Assembly (NCBI GenBank): GCA_035236585.1
Contig: CP141135.1
Location: 72,455,057 to 72,519,056 of the forward strand
DNA: 64,000 nucleotides
From: Warburgia ugandensis
Lineage: Eukaryota; Streptophyta; Magnoliopsida; Canellales; Canellaceae
Direction: 5' to 3'
The position numbers were made by a program, and so were the translations under genes. Positions 59,221 to 64,000 of this stretch are shown in pieces; position 1 is the stretch's first letter, and the number at the start of each line of letters is the position of its first letter. The notes beneath the pieces are model-generated. The model was not told where the DNA came from, ran no database searches, and saw only the letters and a program-made list of their open reading frames with translations.

Positions 59221-60498
59221 ATTAGTCCCTGGTAGATGACCCAGGAAAGTCCTCGTTTCGCTTTTGAGTCTGGGCCTTCTGCCGCAACGGTGCAAGAAGG
59301 GGATTTTCAGGGGCTAGGTCCCGTGTTCAAGTGGCTCTGCCTAACTTGCCCAACAATAATAGGAAATGAAAAGGTGGGATACACTCTTCAATTCCTCGTC
59401 GAAGTTCTCAATTTCGCGAATGGTGACGTGTTTCACCAACTAGAGGGTACCTTCGTTGTTTTATTGAAGCTCGGAGGTTATTTTCGTCATGTTAAGAAGT
59501 CTTGGTATTTTATGTGGCGATAGAAAAAATGTGGTAAGATGGAGTGGAGATAATGCGCCGGGTAAGCATCATCATATGTTTCTGTGGCTGTTACAATTTA
59601 CAGTCCACGTATCTACTTCAACCATTGATATCGCACCACGTGCACTTGACAAATTCCAACATTGCATAAGCGAACCTCGTGGCAATCCCACGTCCACTTG
59701 GGTCTTTGAATGTGGAGAATACCCATTAGAGATTGACCCTCTTGATTTGGTGGGACATCATGATAATCAATGGATTGAGATCATATCACGTGATCGCCCA
59801 ATCACAAATAGCAAACTAAGGGACCCACCAGTCGTCAATGTGTCTGTATTTACACCTTCTGGAAGATATGGAATTGCAGTGAAGGACTATGGGATCAATG
59901 GATTGATTTCCGCTACTAAGGTAATGATCAATAGATTGAGATCATCTCACGTGATACCCCTCTCCATGTGCCAAAGTTTGTACCTTTTGGAATATATAGA
60001 TGTACGGCTAGGATCATTCTTCTAATTGTGGGTCGCCCATATTTTTTCTTTCCTTCTTTCTGATAGTGGAACACGCTATCATTCGTCATAGAAGAACCCA
60101 AGGAGAGGAGCAAGCATTCAGCGCAAAATGCTCCTTCGGGCAACAAAAACTTAGCCTAAAGGCCATGCCACAATATTGCAATAACTTGAGTTAGAACTGG
60201 AAACTACAGGTGTAGACTTTGAGAACTCGAGGGTGGAACTGGAACTAGAACTGGAGTTCCGGAAAAGGGGTAGAGTTTTAGAAATCTCAGAACTTTTCTT
60301 AGTTACGGAAAAAAAATAAACATAAACACATAGCGTTAGGAAATGGAGCTAACAAAACTGGAAGTTCTACCCAAAGTTCTAGCTCCGAATTCTGAATTCA
60401 AGACCGAAACTCTGAGCTCCAGTTCCAATTTCGAGTTCCAAGACTAGAAACCCCTAGCATTACCCAACGTTGTCTTAAACGTATACACCCAACTCTAC

Positions 60499-60690
60499 AA
60501 AACTTGGTTGGCAGGAAATAGACGGGAATTGATTTCCAGGAGAAAGAAATTCTTCTGTCTTAAGTCTTAAATTGAACTGCACCGAGGACACAAAAATTTT
60601 AAGCCAGGAAGATTTCTGAGTCTTTGGTGTAATGCAATTTAAAGCCTTTTTTTCACGGAAATCAATTTCCGCTCCGTGAGGGGATTGTGG
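60499..60690. mobile_element. MITE remnant, TTGGTTGG family
   Basis: The left end ACTTGGTTGGCAGGAAATAG resembles 6819 and 4756. GGGAATTGATTTCC at 60524 is inverted at 60657 (GGAAATCAATTTCCG). The outer right end is not found. Confidence 0.4.
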
Positions 60691-60813
60691 CTGCCAATTC
60701 AAGAGTCTAAGATAAAACAATCCGACCAGATATTTAGGAAGCAATATTAGCCAAAATATTCAACAAAAGCTGCTTTGACTGTACATTTTCTCTTGTAGTC
60801 ATTTAAGAAAACT

Positions 60814-60980
60814 AAAAGGGCAGCCCCCTGCATGAAGCTCCTGCATATGCGGGATTCGGGGTAGAAGCAGACCACAAGGGTCAATAGTATACAGCTTTAC
60901 CTTGTATTTTGCAGGAGGCTATTTACACTCCTTGAACCTGTGACCTCAAGGTCACACGATGATGCCAAGGCTCCCTTTCT
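60814..60980 (-). mobile_element. Au-type SINE with aged target duplication
   Basis: Flanks AGTCATTTAAGAAAACT (60797-60813) and AGTCAACTAAGAAAACT (60981-60997) differ at two of 17 positions. Body from AAAGGGCAGCCCCCTGC to GATGCCAAGGCTCCC, with a small deletion of the usual GACAACTTTACCGTTG part. Confidence 0.9.
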
Positions 60981-61255
60981 AGTCAACTAAGAAAACTGTC
61001 TAATCAAAATTCCAGCAGATACAACAAACATTGGCACATGCGCCATTGCGATTAAAAATGCTTAAGTTATGATATTGAACTCGAAGTTTTATTAGGCATA
61101 GCCTTGACATACAGAGTAACTTTGAGACCGAAAATTTGGGGAATGGGGATGGCCTTACTCTAAATATTACAGGGTATTTCAACTTTAAGATACTAAAGGT
61201 AAGTAAAATAATTCTAAACTTACAGGTACTTTTCCATGATATTCAAAATGTCATA

Positions 61256-64000
61256 TTAGCTGCCGAATCCAAATGGTGATCGTCTTCTACTGCCGCCTTC
61301 TCCATACTGTTCATTCCATTTCCTCAGTTCATTCATGCTTGCTGCATCATAGGCTACCGAAGCTCCAACCTAATTGCAAAAACAGGAAATAGAATTGACA
61401 ATTGAATTTCAGAGCTGGATTTGGTGTAGACATGGAATTTTAGGAATCAATGAAATTGCACGGTGATCCGTTGGATCTTTGTGAGCATTAAGGTGATACA
61501 ATGGCCTATTTCACTGAAGGGGAATCATCAGACATGGCAGTGAATGTTACTTAGATCTGCAGATATTGAGGCTTTCAGCACAATGCAGTAGGATTGAACA
61601 CCATTCAGACCACCAGTGGCAAATATAACATTAGAACTGACATAGTGAAACTAGGTCCATCTCAAAACCAGAATTGACATATTGATCAATTTTTGTTTGC
61701 ATTTAATGAAGAAATCTGGATTACCCGCATGGTAGAAGAAACGTGTCCAATGTAGGAAAATTGATGCACAATACACCAAGACTTAATGTTCTTCCTCATT
61801 GAATCACTTTGTCACTAGTAAAGAACACAAGAAAAACATGGAAAGGGTACAAACAGGTCTCAAATTGGCATATCCAGCGTGTTACAGCATCTCTAAATAA
61901 CATGATAAATAGTCCATCATGTACAAGATATGGAACAGGACAACTTGTACTATTATGTACAAAGTGGACCTCCGCAATTTAATGGATTTAATCCGATACT
62001 TGGGATCGACAATTCATGAGAGTGGAGAGATTAAGAAGGTCACCCAAAAAATCCAAGCGGGTTGGAACAAATGTGGATGCACGTCTGGAGTTTTATGTGA
62101 TAATAGGGTGCCACTCAAATTGAAAGGCAAATTCTACATGATGGCTATAAGACCAGCCATGTTCTATGAATCAAAGTGTTGGACAGTTTATGTACATAGG
62201 ATGAGTGTCGCTAAATTGCGGATGTTGAAATAGATGAGTGGTAAGACAAGAAATAATAAAATTAGGATAAAAACATTAAACAAAACTTAGGAGTAGCACT
62301 AAATGGTAATAAGATGAGGGAGATTAGACTTAGATGATTTGGACATGTCCAATTGAGTCAAAAAATGGCACAAGTTAGAAGGAGCAAGACAATCCAAGTC
62401 CAAGGTAGCAAAAGGGCAAGGGGAAGGCCCAAAATAACATGGATAGAAGTTGTGTAAAAGGATTTAAAAACTTTGGGATTAAATAAAGCCATAACACTTA
62501 ATAGAGGCAAATGGAGGAATAATTCATATGACCAACCCCTAATCGGGATAAGGTCTTGACAATGATGATGACTTAGACCATATTCAACAGTCCCTTCCAT
62601 CAAGATAAATGCTTTGCCTTTACTATGGAAGGAGCATTAATGTTACTGTCATTATAATATATAAACTTCAATTAGGTATGAACAGGATGCTTCATGTCAG
62701 ATTGGAATGAGAACAGTCACATATTTATCATGATCATTGTCTCAAAAGCCTCTAAATAGATAATCAAAAATCACAGAGGGAGTAGTCTGTGTTTCAACAG
62801 CAAAAGGCACATTTAACATATAGTTAAGTCCATCCGGTTGTGTCTTTGTGCCATCGATGATCATCTGTTGGGCCCAGGTGGGTCAACCAAATCAAGTGAA
62901 GCAGGAGTCTGCCACATATTTACCACGCCTAACTGATCTCACTACAATTGTATTGTAAACTGATAAAGCATTCTTGCTTCTACGGTGAGCTTAGAATAAA
63001 CTGTTCCCTAAAATATTTCCAAAAGAAAAGACTCTTCTTATCTAGTATGGTAACAGTTCTATGGACCCATTAGCAGTGCGGTTCCATCAGGACATGCTGC
63101 CGATTGTTGCTTTCCAATAATTAACCACCCTGCTAGTTTTTTTCTGTTTCTTCTTTTATTTTTCTTGAAAGCTAATGATCCAGCAAGCTTTGCTCATAAC
63201 CTTGTGCATCCATACAATCAATTACTCTTGCAAGTAGCCACAAAAGCAGAGAGAATTTCCATACCTTAGCTTTTGCCTGAATAAAATCATCCAAATTAAG
63301 TGGCCTCAAGACTGGAGGCGTGCTATTGTGACCTCCCTGAACAACAAAGCAACCTCTTCTTACCATGTGGAAGACTTGAAATGGAAAGCCCAACATTTGC
63401 ACCAAAAATGGAAAGGACGAATTAACTAATCAAGGTCATCACATAAATGATTCTTCTACAGCGACAATGAATTCATATCCATGAAATGCACTTTTATTTT
63501 CACAAATAAGTCAGCATTTCCTAGAGCTAATAAATCACTTGTGGTCCAGAAAATGTGTTTGCAAAATTAAAAGATGGTAACAGCTAAACCATCAAGAGAT
63601 CCGTACCTTCTTCTCTTTTTCGAGAAGTTCTTGTACAGGCCTATATGCTGCTGCAATACAAAGATTCTACAAGAGAGCAAAGAAGCAACAGTAGGATGAA
63701 ATACCAAGGAGTATGATAACTTCAATGCTTGAATAAATTTATTGGTACAATACCTTCAAATCACTCCCTGAATAGCCGTCAGTTGCATTGGCAAGTTCCT
63801 CAAACAGGAAACTGGAATCTAGGTTTTCTTGAGCTAGGAAGATTCTTAGAATTTTCAACCGATTCTGAGCATCAGGTAGATCAACATATATCCTACATAA
63901 AGAAGAGGAAGCAAGGAAGTAACAGAGTGCATGATCATTTATGGTTGAAGAATTATAAAGTTGAAACAGCACTTCAAGTAGAGGACTCGCCCAGTTATAA
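61256..64000 (-). CDS. AAA-type ATPase, C-terminal part (5' part off window)
   Basis: Last four coding exons of a hexameric AAA ATPase: 63892-63754, 63666-63607, 63336-63265 and 61369-61256 (TAA at 61256-61258). Motifs in order: IYVDLPDAQNRLKILRIFL of the end of the AAA core, then the lid with ATDGYSGSDLKNLC (sensor 2 region) and AYRPVQELLEKEKK, PLNLDDFIQAKAK, and the Vps4-like C-terminal helix MNELRKWNEQYGEGG. It ends SPFGFGS. Walker A and B lie upstream of the window. The tail recalls the Arabidopsis At1g50140/At3g19740 pair, within the Msp1/ATAD1-spastin-katanin clade; that subgroup is a tentative call. The final intron is 1.9 kb because it contains an RTE LINE fragment in the opposite orientation. 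No lesions in the visible exons. Confidence 0.88.
61990..62572 (+). mobile_element. RTE LINE fragment in the AAA gene's last intron
   Basis: 5'-truncated copy opposite to the host gene. Translation gives RYLGSTIHESGEIKKV, KIQAGWNKCG, LKLKGKFYMMAIRPA and HRMSVAKLRMLK, matching the C-terminal ORF of the LINE at 23688-24300, with stops and shifts after that. The 3' end reads AATCGGGATAAGGTCTTG then (ATG)n. No target duplication was resolved. Confidence 0.88.

Larger units (their letters stand above)
58499..61255. other. Intergenic between ABCF and the AAA gene
   Basis: Upstream flank of ABCF, then TATCGG/CCGATA-rich DNA (58888-58970), a SINE (59051), an imperfect direct duplication (59766-59880 with 59921-60000, shared GATTGAGATCAT and CACGTGAT), a GGAACT/AGTTCC-rich stretch (60190-60460), a MITE remnant (60499-60690) and a SINE (60814). 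The 178-codon open frame at 59489-60025 spans the duplication and has no known domain. Confidence 0.5.

Noticed and set aside
59236..60025. Two overlapping open frames as a novel gene
   Set aside because: No domain, no exon signals, and the second spans an imperfect DNA duplication; likely chance.

Overview
This is a nuclear window from a flowering plant. The evidence is plant-specific families (an E+-class PPR protein, a RIN4/NOI protein, a beta-D-xylosidase of cell-wall type, a plastid-type ABCF protein), GT-AG introns, plant Au-type SINEs, an RTE-clade LINE and a Ty3/gypsy chromovirus with an initiator-Met tRNA primer site. Long introns and dense old repeats fit a large-genome woody lineage, perhaps a magnoliid; that placement is inference.

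Layout. 1-2917 (-): first two coding exons of a beta-D-xylosidase (XYL3/XYL4 type); the rest lies beyond position 1. About 3 to 17.4 kb: gene-free, repeat-rich DNA with SINEs, MITE and foldback elements, and a CACTA-like element. 17482-20043 (+): an intact single-exon PPR-E+ gene. 21490-37576 (+): a complete ten-exon developmentally regulated GTP-binding protein (DRG) gene that is a pseudogene. It has a stop codon ending exon 1, a lost splice acceptor, a mutated G3 motif and a 1-base deletion. Its second intron is about 10.7 kb because a full-length RTE LINE (15-bp target duplication) landed there and a chromovirus then inserted into the LINE. 40093-42542 (-): a three-exon NOI-domain (RIN4-like) gene. 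43-50 kb: gene-free, with a second SINE cluster, CT microsatellites and a foldback element. 50382-58407 (-): an intact nine-exon ABCF5-like gene of 710 codons; its introns carry a solo LTR, a 207-bp tandem duplication, a SINE with a perfect 18-bp target duplication and a TGTCACGG foldback. 61256-64000 (-): the last four coding exons of an AAA ATPase, with an RTE LINE fragment in the last intron.

The genes are unrelated housekeeping, cell-wall, organelle-RNA and immunity genes, each with its own promoter; there is no operon-like organisation. Their order looks anciently conserved. From memory of Arabidopsis locus numbers, PPR+DRG corresponds to At4g39530/At4g39520, and xylosidase+NOI+ABCF to the paired chromosome-5 segments At5g64570-At5g64850 and At5g09730-At5g09960.

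I did not find a wholly new system. The points most worth a second look are the decayed but fully collinear DRG gene with its nested transposons, the synteny, the 21 Au-SINE copies, and several unassigned foldback elements.
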